NCBI GenBank assembly: GCA_963831105.1
Contig: CAWHOS010000008.1
Span: 1-64,000, forward strand
DNA: 64,000 nucleotides
Source: DATFQI01 sp963831105
Lineage (GTDB): Bacteria > Actinomycetota > Thermoleophilia > Solirubrobacterales > Solirubrobacteraceae
Reading direction: 5' to 3'
Part shown: positions 11,113 through 20,440 of the stretch, piece after piece
Layout of the letters: each line of letters starts with the position of its first letter
Position numbering within the stretch: the stretch's first letter is position 1
Translations under genes and position numbers: made by a program
Notes under the pieces: generated by a model
What the model was told of the DNA's origin: nothing
The model's database searches: none
What the model saw: only the letters and a program-made list of their open reading frames with translations

Positions 11113-11223
11113 CAGTACTCAGGCCGCTAAAGCCCGTCCGGGCCACCGGGATTCGATCGGCGGTCAGCAAGCAGACACGGGGCTACGGCACCAATGCACC
11201 CGGCAGCAGCGCAGGGTGTTGGG
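11113..11223 (+). repeat. Direct repeat copy B (~110 bp), downstream of the defence cassette
   Basis: It begins CAGTACTCAGGCCGC, like copy A at 6246, and keeps the GCCCGTccGGGC hairpin and the TCAGCAAGC block. The similarity fades around GCGCAGGGTGTTGGG, which still matches the end of copy A. Together the copies flank 4.75 kb carrying four coupled genes. The 300 bp around it (10991-11303) otherwise hold no gene. Confidence 0.72.
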
Positions 11224-11303
11224 GGTTAAGGGTAGTGCGGCGAGGTCGAGAGCGGACACAGCGCGGAACGGCATAGAGACGGTAGGTGATTTTTCCGATT
11301 GGC

Positions 11304-12627
11304 ATGAATCCAGACGATCTTGTCCGCGACTTCAGTCAGCGTGTTCGTGATGGCACGGCGGGCCTATTCGTGGGATCTGAGGCTTCGCGTGCCGTGCCGG
11401 CGCTCCTGGCTGGCTTGGCCTGCTTCAGCCACTTGCGTTGTCGCAGCTCGGTCTGCGCTGACGAGCACTCGGAGTTGCCCGCCGTCGCCCCCAGTGGATC
11501 GTCAACCGCAATAACGCGAATCGCCGTCCGCTGTACGCGCGCATCCTCGAGGCGACCCGTGGACTAGATACGAACCGTTACACGCGCGATATCGGCGATG
11601 CCGATCGATGTCGTGTGGACAACCAACTTCGATACTCTTCTCGAGAAAGGCCTCGCGGCACGCAACCCAATCGTTCGGCACGACGACTATTCGTTGTTGG
11701 TCCCGAAGTCGAGCGGCACACCTGAAGTTCTGAACTCCCACGGATGCATCGAGCGTTCACCGATTACGGAACTCGTCATCACTCAGGGCGACTACGAGGA
11801 CTTCTTCGCTCGGCGGCCCGCGATCGCTCAACGGCTTGGAAGCGACCTGCTTAGCCGTTCACTGCTGTTTCTGGGCTACTCGCTCTCTGATCCCGATCTT
11901 GTCACCGCTCTCGCTGAGGTCCGACGCCTGGCGATCGCCGCCGCATTTCATCGTCGTTACCCCTCCCAAGCCTGGCCAGGAGACGTTCGGAAAGACTCTG
12001 GCGCGAGGATCTACGGCGAACAGGTATCGAGACTGTCGAAGCAGCGACTTACGACGGAGTGCTCGCAATTCTTCCCATGAGCTGGCAAGGCGTTCTCGGG
12101 GCGCGACGATCTACGTAACTGGTTCGCATACCGACCCGCTTCCGCTCGCGACGGAACTGGGTCGAGGACTCGCCGCGATCCCAGGCGTGTCCTCCTCGAC
12201 GGACAGAGTCAAGGGATTGGCAGAGAAGCCGTCAACGGTTTCTGCGAGAAGCCGCTGCTGACGCGGCGTCACGACCTCACCACCCGTCTCGAAACGTTCC
12301 TCAATCCTTATTCAATTGACGCGTCATTGCGTCCGACCCAGCGCGGTACCGCAGCTTCAAGGGTTGCGAGCGGCACTGCTTAGACGATGTTCTGTTCTGA
12401 TCTGTTTTCCCGGGGGTTTGGGCACCGAGGCCGAGGTCGACGCGGGTATCCGCGCCGGATGTAGCGTCCTTCCAGTCCCTCTCTCGAGCGGGGATTCCGC
12501 GTCGCGCGTTCTTCCGCGTCCTGATGTTTTCCGAAGACGATTGTCGCCGGCCTACGTGGCGGGAGCTGAGCGTGGTTCCTTGGATGCGGACACGATCTGT
12601 CGCGAGGTCGAGCGACTGGTTGCATGA
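11304..12627 (+). pseudogene. SIR2-SLOG protein (ThsA-like NADase), heavily frameshifted
   Basis: Pieces in different frames line up into one ~440-residue protein, the size of Thoeris ThsA. The SIR2 half has MNPDDLVRDFSQRVRDG, a damaged NAD loop (FVGSEASRA where GAGxS is expected), QWIVNRNNANRRPLYARILE, VVWTTNFDTLLEKGL, the catalytic-His region NSHGCIERSP, TQGDYEDFFARR and LLFLGYSLSDPDLV. The C-terminal half is a SLOG nucleotide-sensing domain: ATIYVTGSHTDPLPLATELG, VLLDGQSQGIGREAVNG, VLICFPGGLGTEAEVDAG and SLDADTICREVERLVA. At least four frame changes and the lost glycine motif argue for real decay here. No intact TIR (ThsB) partner was found. A non-Thoeris SIR2-SLOG defence protein is the alternative. 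Confidence 0.7.
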
Positions 12628-13470
12628 TGTCGAGTCCGATTCGGCTAGCGGCAGTACGCCATGACGTGCTGGTCGGTGCGGGCACCCGTACCCGCGTGAT
12701 GGCGATTATCGGCTCCACTTCGCGCATGAGAGAGCTCACCCCCATCGAAGGTCGCCGCGCTGATGGATATGGGAGATGACTCGCCGGACATCGTGAGCGA
12801 TGTGTCGGTTGGCTCGGCTAGCTCCCCGATTTGGCGCCAGGTCGTCGAGCGCGGCACAGCGGTCGCCGCCACCTGCTGACCTGGCTCGTCGCCCGGACGG
12901 CCGCGTCGATCCGAATCGACTGCTCGATGTCGCCCTCGAACATCTGGAGGGAGGCGTCGGGCATTCACGATCCATCCCACGCCGACAACAGAATGATCAG
13001 CCTGGCTCAAACCGCTTGGTTCCGTGGACATCGCGCGGAGGCGGGCTCTGATCGACGACCTCCTCAAGTCAGGCCGAGGCCAGAACGTGTACGCGCAGAT
13101 CCTCCCGGAGTCGGTACAGACCGTCCAGCGACGAGGCGCGGCGCTAAGCCGGAGCTTCCTTTCGTTCAGCCACAATCTTCGATGCCGCGGATGCATGTCA
13201 ACGGCTCGAGATCGAGCAGCAGCTGCGGCTAGCGGACGAACTGCGCGCGGCCGGGGTCTCCGTGATCATCGAGTCCCCGGGGCACGCTTAGACCGCGGGA
13301 CCTTCGGGGGATCGCGGACATGTTCGCTCCCGCGGGGCATCCCGTTATGCCACTTGGTCCGACGCCGACCGATGCGGCGATAGGCGCCGACCATGTTGCG
13401 GCGGCGATCGGAGCGATCATTTCGGCCGACGCGGGTGTGCTTCGATTATCGCCGCGGTAACCCGTGCGGA
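12628..13470 (+). pseudogene. Unidentified coding remnants beside the SIR2-SLOG gene
   Basis: Short stretches look translated but sit in different frames: MDMGDDSPDIVSDV at 12764; LIDDLLKSGRGQNVYAQILP near 13045; RLEIEQQLRLADELRAAGVS near 13205 (continuing to a TAG near 13290); and RGIADMFAPAGHPVMPLGP near 13305, ending IGAIISADAGVLRLSPR at a TAA near 13460. They may be parts of one decayed gene. No family is recognised. The position next to a ThsA-like gene makes a partner protein conceivable, but nothing diagnostic of a TIR domain was seen. Confidence 0.35.
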
Positions 13471-14209
13471 GCACACCGGCGGAGTTGCCCGTCTATCCAG
13501 TCAACCGTTGAGGCATCGTCGCCGCCCGTGTCGCCGCGCGGATCCTGGATCTTGACCTGCTTGACGACGACGGCCCAGACCATAACGTAGCGATCCAACG
13601 AGCGGCGCATGGGACCTGCTGCTCTCCGGACGCGACCGGCCAGGCTGCTCGAGGTGCGGTCCCACCTGCCACTTCATTTGATCACCACTCCGAGCAGCGC
13701 CATCAGGAACCAGTTAGGGTCGATTCGCTGCTCGGACCAGACGTGGGAATGGCGCCTCGGAGTTCAGAGATCCAGGTTGTATGCGACGGGCCAGGTGAAG
13801 ACCGGCGCGGCTCGGATTGGTGCCCGCACGGTCCTAGAACGGCCGATCGGGATTGTTCAGTTCGACCCGTGAGATCCGCGGATCTGTCCCCTTTCATGAC
13901 CCGAAATCGCCTGCAAACGAGCCGCTTAGCCAAACCGCTTGGCCATCATAAGCCGCGCGTCGACGACGGACGGCGTACCTTTCGCTTGACGGGCAGCCGT
14001 CTCGCTCGCGGATCAGGTGAAGCGTCGATTTGGCCAGGAGCTCCACAGCCGCCCGCCTGCGGGCCACGAGGCGTCAAGGCGTGCCGGACGGCGAGCAACC
14101 CGGCGCTCGGTGAGCCGCCTGCCGAGCTGGCACCGGCGCTCCGGTGAGGCCGCCCAGGTTGCGGGCGTCGGTTGCCTGCGCCTGCGCGCGGCCGTAGGGT
14201 CGGTTTGCA
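13471..14209. other. Gene-poor right edge of the island
   Basis: The only coding-like piece is the end of a plus-strand frame at about 13760-13872 (RLYATGQVKTGAARIGARTV, stop at 13870). A perfect 14-bp palindrome, AGATCCGCGGATCT, overlaps that stop at 13872-13885. The remainder up to the methyltransferase start shows nothing recognisable. The change from fragmentary to intact genes at 14.2 kb marks the probable border of the mobile/defence region. Confidence 0.45.
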
Positions 14210-15043
14210 ATGACCGATCCGACGGTCGATGCGGACGCCTTCAACTCGTTCGAGGCGGCGGGCTGGGAGCAACAGGTCGCCGGATACGAGGAGTTCTTCG
14301 TCCCGATCACGGCCAGGCTCGTCGGGCCGCTGCTCGACGCCGCCGAGGTCCGCCCCGGCGCCCACGTGTTGGACGTGGCCTCGGGACCCGGCCATGTGGC
14401 CGCCGGGGCCGCCGAACGAGGTGCGTCCGTCATCGGGGTCGACATCGCCGACGGGATGCTCTCGCTCGCACGTCAACTCCATCCGGAGCTCGAGTTCCGC
14501 CGCGGCGACGCGGAGGCGCTGCCGTTTCCGAACGGCTCATTCGACGCCGTGGTCGCGAACTTCGTGATGCTGCATGTGGGCCGCCCAGAGCAGGCGGCTT
14601 CCGAGTTCGCGCGGGTTCTGGCCCCTGACGGCCGGCTCGCTCTCACGGTCTGGGACGTTCCCGAGCGAGCCCGGTTTATCGGCGCGCTCGTCGAGGCGGT
14701 GGCGACAGCGGGAGCCGATCCGCCGCAGGATGTCCCTGTAGGGCCGCCAATCTTCCGGTACTCGAACGACCAGGAGTTCGCTGACCTGCTCCGCGGCCGA
14801 CAACTCGAGGACGTTCAGGTGAGCACCGTCTCCTTCTCCCATCACCTGCCGTCGCCTGATGCGCTCTGGCGAGGGCTGCTCGGTGGGACCGTCCGGATCT
14901 CCGCGCTCATCCGCGGTCAGACGAGCGAGATGCAACGGCAGATTCGCGCGGCGTTCGATCGCAACCTGCAGCAGTACGAGATCGATGACGGGCTCGAACT
15001 CCCGGTCTCCGTGAAGCTCGCGACCGGGCGCAAGCCAGCGTGA
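14210..15043 (+). CDS. Class I SAM-dependent methyltransferase (UbiE-like)
   Basis: This 277-aa cytosolic methyltransferase has the Rossmann motif I VLDVASGPGHVAAGAAERG (about residues 46-64), the acidic post-I residue in VIGVDIADGMLSLAR, motif II with DAEALPFPNGSFDAVV and a motif III-like LAPDGRLALTVWDV. Small-molecule methylation is likely; the substrate is not predictable. It is the first clearly intact gene after the decayed island and reads in the same direction as the LuxR regulator 146 bp downstream. Confidence 0.85.
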   Translation: MTDPTVDADAFNSFEAAGWEQQVAGYEEFFVPITARLVGPLLDAAEVRPGAHVLDVASGPGHVAAGAAERGASVIGVDIADGMLSLARQLHPELEFRRGDAEALPFPNGSFDAVVANFVMLHVGRPEQAASEFARVLAPDGRLALTVWDVPERARFIGALVEAVATAGADPPQDVPVGPPIFRYSNDQEFADLLRGRQLEDVQVSTVSFSHHLPSPDALWRGLLGGTVRISALIRGQTSEMQRQIRAAFDRNLQQYEIDDGLELPVSVKLATGRKPA

Positions 15044-15189
15044 TCAGGGGTCGCAAACAGCCCGAGGCGCCACGGCCACGGCGCTGACCCCTGAGCCGCC
15101 ACTTGGCCCACCCTCCCCCACCGGTGCCATGCTGTGTCCGGCCCGGCTGTCGACCGCACCGGTCTTCCCAGCCGGTCGAGGAGCCGGCA

Positions 15190-16809
15190 TTGGATCGCAT
15201 CGATCACCTCGAGCGCGGCCGTCAGCGATATGCGGCGCGCGCGTGGACGGACTCGTACGACTCGCTGAGCGCCGCCGATCACGTGGCGACGCTGGGAGCC
15301 GAGGACCTCGAGTTGCTGGCGACGTCGGCGTACATGCTCGGCCGCGACGCGGCGTACGTCGCGGCTCTGGAGCGGGCTCATCGTGCGTACCTGGAACGCG
15401 ATCAGGGCCTTCCGGCGGCGCGCGCCGCGTTCTGGATCGCCATCAACCTCTCGATCCGGGGCGAGGCGGGCGGCGCGAAGGGGTGGTTCGGCCGGGCCCG
15501 GCGGCTCGTCGACCGGGAGCCGGAGGACACCGTCGAGCGCGGGTATCTGGTGCTGGCGGACATGCTCGGCCGTGCGGCGGCCGGCGATCCCGACGCGGCG
15601 ATCGCGGCTGGCCGCGAGGCGGTCGCAATCGGCGACCGCTTCGCCGACGCGGACCTGTTCGCGCTAGCCGCTCAGGACCTCGGGGGCATCCTTATCAAGC
15701 GCGGCCACGTCGCGGAGGGACTCGGTCTCCTGGACGAGGCGATGGTCGCGGTGACCGCCGGCGAGCTCTCGCCGATGGTCAACGGCTTCGTGTACTGCGG
15801 CGTGATCATGGGTTGCCAGGCCGCGTATGAGCCACGGCGCGCGCAGGAGTGGACCGCGGCGCTGAGCCGGTGGTGCGAGGATCAGCCCGACCTGGTGAGC
15901 TTCACCGGCACGTGCCTGGTGCACCGGTCGGAGATCATGCAGCTCCGCGGCGCGTGGCCTGATGCCCTGCATGAGGCACGCCGGGCCGCAGAGCGCTGCC
16001 TGCGCGCGAACAACGACCGGGTGGCCGCGTACGCACGCTACCGGGAGGGTGAGGTGCACCGGCTGCGGGGCGAGTTCGCCGCGGCCGAGGCGGCGTACCG
16101 AGAGGCGCACCGGGGCGGCTACGAGCCGCAGCCAGGCCTGGCGCTGCTGCGACTCGCCCAGGGGAACGGCGGGGCCGCCGCGGCCGCGATCCGCCGCCTC
16201 GTCGGCGAGACCTCCGATCCGTCGCGGCGCGCGAGCGTGCTGCCGGCGGCGGTCGAGATCATGCTGGACGTCGGTGATCTCGCGACGGCGCGCGGCGCCT
16301 GCGAGGAGCTCGAACGGCTCGCTGAGCAGTGGACCGGCACGATGATCGGCGCGACGGTCGCGCACGCCCGGGGTGCCATCGCGTTGGCGGACGGGGACGC
16401 CGGGACGGCGCTCGTAGAGCTGCGGAAGGCGACGCACGCGTGGAGGGAGCTCGACGCGCCGTACGAGGCGGCTCGCGCCCAGGTGCTCGTCGGGATCGCC
16501 TGCCGCGCGCTCGGCGATGACGACGCTGGCGCGCTGGAGCTCGACGCGGCCCGCGAGGTGTTCTCACAGCTCGAGGCGACGCCGGACCTCGAGCGGCTCG
16601 ACGCCCGCCCCAACACGCATGGACTGACGCTGCGCGAGCTCGAGGTGCTGCGGCTCGTCGCCGCCGGCAGCAGCAATCGGGAGATCGCCGCGGTGCTCGT
16701 GATCAGCGAGCACACCGTCGCCCGGCACCTGCAGAACATCTTCGCCAAGCTCAACGTCTCGTCGCGCACGGCGGCGAGCGCGTTCGCGTTCGCGCACGAC
16801 CTCGTCTGA
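15190..16809 (+). CDS. TPR-rich LuxR-family transcriptional regulator
   Basis: The protein has about 430 residues of tetratricopeptide-like helical repeats (for example YREGEVHRLRGEFAAAEAAY and ARGAIALADGDAGTALVELR). A C-terminal LuxR/NarL helix-turn-helix follows: LTLRELEVLRLVAAGSSNRE, then EHTVARHLQNIFAKLNVSSR. There is no AAA/NACHT ATPase domain, so it is a shortened relative of the LAL/MalT regulators. The TTG start at 15190 is chosen because the sequence upstream in the frame (Pro/Cys/Arg-rich) is not protein-like; 15103 is the longest alternative. It sits 127 bp before the hydrolase-oxidase fusion and is a candidate regulator of it. Confidence 0.8.
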   Translation: MDRIDHLERGRQRYAARAWTDSYDSLSAADHVATLGAEDLELLATSAYMLGRDAAYVAALERAHRAYLERDQGLPAARAAFWIAINLSIRGEAGGAKGWFGRARRLVDREPEDTVERGYLVLADMLGRAAAGDPDAAIAAGREAVAIGDRFADADLFALAAQDLGGILIKRGHVAEGLGLLDEAMVAVTAGELSPMVNGFVYCGVIMGCQAAYEPRRAQEWTAALSRWCEDQPDLVSFTGTCLVHRSEIMQLRGAWPDALHEARRAAERCLRANNDRVAAYARYREGEVHRLRGEFAAAEAAYREAHRGGYEPQPGLALLRLAQGNGGAAAAAIRRLVGETSDPSRRASVLPAAVEIMLDVGDLATARGACEELERLAEQWTGTMIGATVAHARGAIALADGDAGTALVELRKATHAWRELDAPYEAARAQVLVGIACRALGDDDAGALELDAAREVFSQLEATPDLERLDARPNTHGLTLRELEVLRLVAAGSSNREIAAVLVISEHTVARHLQNIFAKLNVSSRTAASAFAFAHDLV

Positions 16810-16815
16810 CCTCTC

Positions 16816-16833
16816 GTGGTGAAGATTGACCAC
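16816..16833. promoter_or_regulatory. Short inverted repeat GTGGT-N8-ACCAC
   Basis: The repeat lies 7 bp after the LuxR stop and 100 bp before the fusion gene. It could be a regulator half-site pair or a weak terminator stem; no U-tract follows. Confidence 0.3.
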
Positions 16834-16936
16834 GCGCTCCCGCGCAGGTTGGTGATTTGCGGCGATGTCGCCGCGCGCCGCCGTCCGTAGCGTCGCCTGT
16901 GGTCAGGCCCCGACGAGCGCACATGGGAGCGACGAG

Positions 16937-19189
16937 ATGGCAACGCATCCGACGATCGATCACCTGCGAGTCCGCGCGGATGCCCGCGAGCAGCTGCTCG
17001 CCGGGCTCCCCGTCACGGAGCGCCGCCTCCCGCTGGCGGGCGTCTCGACCGCCGTCCTCGAGGGTGGTGACGGACCGCCGGTGGTGCTCCTGCACGGCCC
17101 GGCGGGGAACGCGGCGCACTGGATGCGCATCATCCCGGGTCTCGCTTCGACGCGGCGCGTGATCGTCCCCGACCTGCCGGGCCACGGTGCCTCGATGGTG
17201 GACGACGCCGGCGAGCTGGACGCCGAGCGGGTCGGCGCGTGGCTCGGCGAGCTGATCGAGCGCACCTGCCCCTCGCCCCCGGTGCTCGTCGGATTCGCGC
17301 TCGGCGGCGCCATCGCCCTCCGGTTCGCGTCCAGCCACGGAGGCCGCCTCAGCGGGCTGGTGCTCGTGGACTCTCTCGGGTTGGGCCCCTTCGAGGCCGC
17401 CCCCGACTTCGGCACCGCCCTTGAGCGCTTCCTGGCGCACCCCGACGAGGAGACGCACACGGGGCTGTGGCGGCAGTGCGCGTTCGACCTTGACCGAGTC
17501 CGAGAGGAGATGGGCGAGCGGTGGCAGCCGTTCGAGGCCTTCAACGTCGACCAGGCGCGGACACCGAGCGCCATGGGTGCGCTCGGAAGCCTGATGGCCC
17601 ATTTCACGATGCCAGCGGATGAGCCGGCGCGGATCAACGTCCCGACCACGCTGATCTGGGGCCGGCACGACCTCGCGACCCGGCTCGAGGTCGCGCAGGC
17701 GGCGAACCTCCGCCACGGCTGGCCGCTCCACGTCATCGAGGACTGCGCCGACGACCCGCCGATCGAGCAGCCCGACGCCTTCGTGCACGCGCTGGCCCTT
17801 GCGCTCGGCGAGGCCGCGGAGCAGGGGTTGGTCGCGGCGGAGTTCGAGGGCGAGATCGTCGGCCGGGGCCATCCGCGCTACGACGAGCTCCGTAGGGTCT
17901 TCAACGCGATGGTCGACCGGCGCCCGGCGCTCATCGCCCGCTGTGCGAACGCCCGGGACGTGGCGACGGTCGTCGGATTCGCCCGCGACAACGGCCATCG
18001 CGTGTCCGTGTACGGCGGAGGCCACAACGTCACCGGGAACGCGGTCGTCGAGGACGGCATCACGATCGATCTCCGCCCGATGAAGGGCATCGAGATCGAT
18101 CCCGTCACGCGCATCTGCCGCGCCGACGCGGGGCTCACCTGGGGCGAGCTCGACGCCGCCACGCAGGCCCACGGCCTCGCCGTCACCGGAGGACGGGTCT
18201 CCACGACCGGCCTCGGCGGGCTCGCGCTCGGCGGTGGCTCGGGCTGGATCGAGCGGCGCTGCGGCTACACGGTCGAGAACCTGATCTCGGCGGAGGTCGT
18301 CACGGCGGACGGCAGCATCCTCACCGCCTCCGAGACGGAGCACCAGGACCTCTTCTGGGGCACGCGCGGCGGCGGCGGGAACCTCGGCGTGACCACACGG
18401 TTCGAGCTCCGCTTGCATGCGATCGGCCCGACCGTCATGGCCGGCCTGCTCATCTACCCGACCCCGATGGCCGCTGCCGTGCTGCGGAACTTCGACGCGG
18501 TGACGGCACACGCCCCCGACGCGGTCGGCTCGGGCGTGGCGCTGCTCACCGCCCCACACGCGGAGTTCGTGCCGGAGCCGGTCCGCGGGCAGCCGGTGGT
18601 CGGCGTCGTCGCGGCCTACGCCGGGCCCGTGGAGGAAGCCGAGGAGGCGCTGCGGCCGTTGCGCGAATTCGGCCCGCCCGCGCTCGACACGGTCCAGCCG
18701 ATGCCGTACGTGGCCCTGCAGCAGCTCCTCGACTCCGACTATCCGCCCGGGATGCGCCACTACTGGACGGGTGACTTCCTCACCGGCCTGCCGGACGAGT
18801 TGATCGCGACCTTGTGCCGCTTCCACCTGTCCAAGCCGTCACCGGGCACCGCGATCCTGCTGCTCCCCGACGGCGGCGCCGGCTCGCGCGTGCCCGAGGG
18901 CGCCATGGCCATCGATCCGCTCGTGGCGCCGTTCAACATCCACATCACCTCGCAGTGGGAGGACCCCGGCGATGACGAGGCCAACATCGCCTGGACCCGG
19001 GAGCTCAGCGCGGCGCTCAGGCCGTTCACGACAGGGCGCGTCTACGTGAACTTCATCGGCGACGAGGGCGAGGAGCGGGTCGTCGCGTCGTTCGGTGCCG
19101 AGGGCTACCGACGCCTGCAGGCGCTCAAGGACCGCTATGACCCGGGCAACCTCTTCCGCACCAGCCAGAACGTCAAGCCGAGCACCTGA
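16937..19189 (+). CDS. Fusion of a degenerate alpha/beta-hydrolase with a berberine-bridge-type FAD oxidase
   Basis: This is a 750-aa two-domain protein. Residues ~30-290 form an alpha/beta-hydrolase fold (VVLLHGPAGNAAHWMRIIPG, VPDLPGHGASMVD). The nucleophile elbow reads VLVGFALGGAIAL, with Ala at residue 121 where Ser is expected, and the usual His near the end is replaced (EDCADDPPIEQPDAF). Residues ~315-745 are a PCMH/BBE oxidase with the FAD-linking His in VYGGGHNVTGNAVVEDG (His363), GLALGGGSGWIERRCGY and the C-terminal YDPGNLFRTSQNV. The start is placed at 16937 because GGGAG lies 7 nt upstream. The oxidase is expected to oxidise an alcohol, sugar or aromatic substrate using O2; the first domain may bind substrate or be structural. 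Confidence 0.85.
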   Translation: MATHPTIDHLRVRADAREQLLAGLPVTERRLPLAGVSTAVLEGGDGPPVVLLHGPAGNAAHWMRIIPGLASTRRVIVPDLPGHGASMVDDAGELDAERVGAWLGELIERTCPSPPVLVGFALGGAIALRFASSHGGRLSGLVLVDSLGLGPFEAAPDFGTALERFLAHPDEETHTGLWRQCAFDLDRVREEMGERWQPFEAFNVDQARTPSAMGALGSLMAHFTMPADEPARINVPTTLIWGRHDLATRLEVAQAANLRHGWPLHVIEDCADDPPIEQPDAFVHALALALGEAAEQGLVAAEFEGEIVGRGHPRYDELRRVFNAMVDRRPALIARCANARDVATVVGFARDNGHRVSVYGGGHNVTGNAVVEDGITIDLRPMKGIEIDPVTRICRADAGLTWGELDAATQAHGLAVTGGRVSTTGLGGLALGGGSGWIERRCGYTVENLISAEVVTADGSILTASETEHQDLFWGTRGGGGNLGVTTRFELRLHAIGPTVMAGLLIYPTPMAAAVLRNFDAVTAHAPDAVGSGVALLTAPHAEFVPEPVRGQPVVGVVAAYAGPVEEAEEALRPLREFGPPALDTVQPMPYVALQQLLDSDYPPGMRHYWTGDFLTGLPDELIATLCRFHLSKPSPGTAILLLPDGGAGSRVPEGAMAIDPLVAPFNIHITSQWEDPGDDEANIAWTRELSAALRPFTTGRVYVNFIGDEGEERVVASFGAEGYRRLQALKDRYDPGNLFRTSQNVKPST

Positions 19190-19196
19190 GCGCGCC

Positions 19197-19691
19197 ATGA
19201 TCCGCGTCGAGGCCGAGCGCCGTCTCCCGGTCTCGGCGCGCGACGGCTTCGACTACATCACCGACCCGGGTAACTGGCTCGAGTACTGGCCGCGAGCGGT
19301 AAGCGTCGACCCTGACACGCGCTGGCAACGGCCCGGCGACCGCGCGCGCGTCGTGCTGCGCCTCGCCGGGCGCCGGGTCGCGCTCGAGATGACGCTCGTG
19401 CGGATCGATCCCTACCGGCTGGTCGAGTACACGAGCGAGCAGGCCGGCCTCCCGGCGGCCCGCCACCGGCGACACTTCGACGAACGCGACGGCGAGCTCG
19501 CGTACCGGATCGTCGTCGAGTACGAGCCGCGGCCGGGATGGCGGGGCCTCGTTGACCGGTCCATCGTCCGCAGGGCGAGCGAGCGCGCGACGCGCGAGAC
19601 CATCGCCAACCTCCACGAGCGGTTCCGGCGCGACGATCCGGGCGGTCACGCACCACGCGGCGGGCCGGAGACCGCCGGACAAGTCAGGTGA
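19197..19691 (+). CDS. SRPBCC (START/polyketide-cyclase-like) protein
   Basis: The 164-aa protein has the SRPBCC pattern: an N-terminal strand (IRVEAERRLPVSARDGFDYI), the DPGNWLEYWP turn, central beta strands and a C-terminal helix ending ANLHERFRRD. Members bind hydrophobic ligands or act as cyclases. The ATG is 7 nt after the fusion oxidase stop, so the two are probably co-transcribed and may serve the same substrate. Its 3' end overlaps the convergent gene at 19684 by 8 nt. Confidence 0.8.
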   Translation: MIRVEAERRLPVSARDGFDYITDPGNWLEYWPRAVSVDPDTRWQRPGDRARVVLRLAGRRVALEMTLVRIDPYRLVEYTSEQAGLPAARHRRHFDERDGELAYRIVVEYEPRPGWRGLVDRSIVRRASERATRETIANLHERFRRDDPGGHAPRGGPETAGQVR

Positions 19692-20400
19692 CGCTCGTCA
19701 GCGCCACGCGCGCCTGCGCCTGGAACGCGTCCAGGTTGCGCTGCCATTCGCCGGCGCGCGCGGTGACGGCGGCGGCGCGGGCGAGGAATCCGCTCAGCGA
19801 GCGCACGGCGCTCAGATCCGACTCGGCCGACCTGAGTCGACGGTCGTAGAGAGCGAGATTGACCCACTCCGCCGGACGCCAGACGCAGACCCCGATGCAC
19901 GGCTCGGGCATGTCGACGTTGCCGCACTGCGCGCATGACCAGCCCGTCACCGCCGCCGGCGAGGCCAAGTCGCTGCGGAGCTCGACATGTCCGAAGCCTC
20001 GCACCGCCCGACGGGCGCCGTCGCGCAACTCGAGAAGGGTGTCGCGCGGGTCCCCGGACGCCGCGGGAGCGTCGGCGAACGGCCGAACGGCGGCAGCCAA
20101 CCCCGCAGCACGGACCCGCGCGGCGCAGGCGGCGCGGAGCAGCTCCTCGTAGTCGACTGCACTGACGAGCACGAGTGTGCTCAGAGCAGGCGACTCGGCA
20201 CGCCGGGCGTGCACGATGGCGCGGCGTTCACCGCGGCGTAGCCGCGAGCGTGCACGGTCGCGAGCCCTGTGGCGACGGCGCCGGCCGGCCTTCGGATCGA
20301 GGAAGTATTCGAGCAGAGCACCGACGGCCAGACCGCCCGCCGCGACGGCCGGCACGGCGACCGCCGGACGAGGAGAGCTGCGCCCGCGGCGCCGGAGCAT
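19684..20400 (-). CDS. Hypothetical membrane-anchored protein with a Cys-rich C-terminal region
   Basis: The 238-aa product begins with a basic segment and one hydrophobic stretch (VAVPAVAAGGLAVGALLEYF), continues with an Arg-rich linker, an alpha-helical middle and a Cys cluster (WSCAQCGNVDMPEPCIGVC) that could bind zinc. A conserved-looking motif (RPAEWVNLALYDRRL) follows. No function is recognised. It lies 40 bp downstream of a second membrane protein gene on the same strand and overlaps the SRPBCC gene tail to tail. Confidence 0.65.
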   Translation of the reverse strand: MLRRRGRSSPRPAVAVPAVAAGGLAVGALLEYFLDPKAGRRRRHRARDRARSRLRRGERRAIVHARRAESPALSTLVLVSAVDYEELLRAACAARVRAAGLAAAVRPFADAPAASGDPRDTLLELRDGARRAVRGFGHVELRSDLASPAAVTGWSCAQCGNVDMPEPCIGVCVWRPAEWVNLALYDRRLRSAESDLSAVRSLSGFLARAAAVTARAGEWQRNLDAFQAQARVALTSVT

Positions 20401-20440
20401 CGGGCGCGAGACGATGTCGTGGAAGCGCAGGCCGCCTGAC

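Noticed and set aside
12628..13470. ThsB-type TIR protein as partner of the SIR2-SLOG remnant
   Set aside because: No diagnostic TIR motifs could be recognised in the fragments, so only an unidentified remnant is reported.
13872..13885. Perfect palindrome AGATCCGCGGATCT as an operator
   Set aside because: It sits at the end of a decayed frame with no promoter or gene start nearby; a chance palindrome in GC-rich DNA is likely.
16751..18826. 691-codon open frame antisense to the hydrolase-oxidase fusion
   Set aside because: It is a GC-bias shadow: composition is Arg/Asp/His-rich, without motifs, while the plus-strand fusion has clear family signatures.
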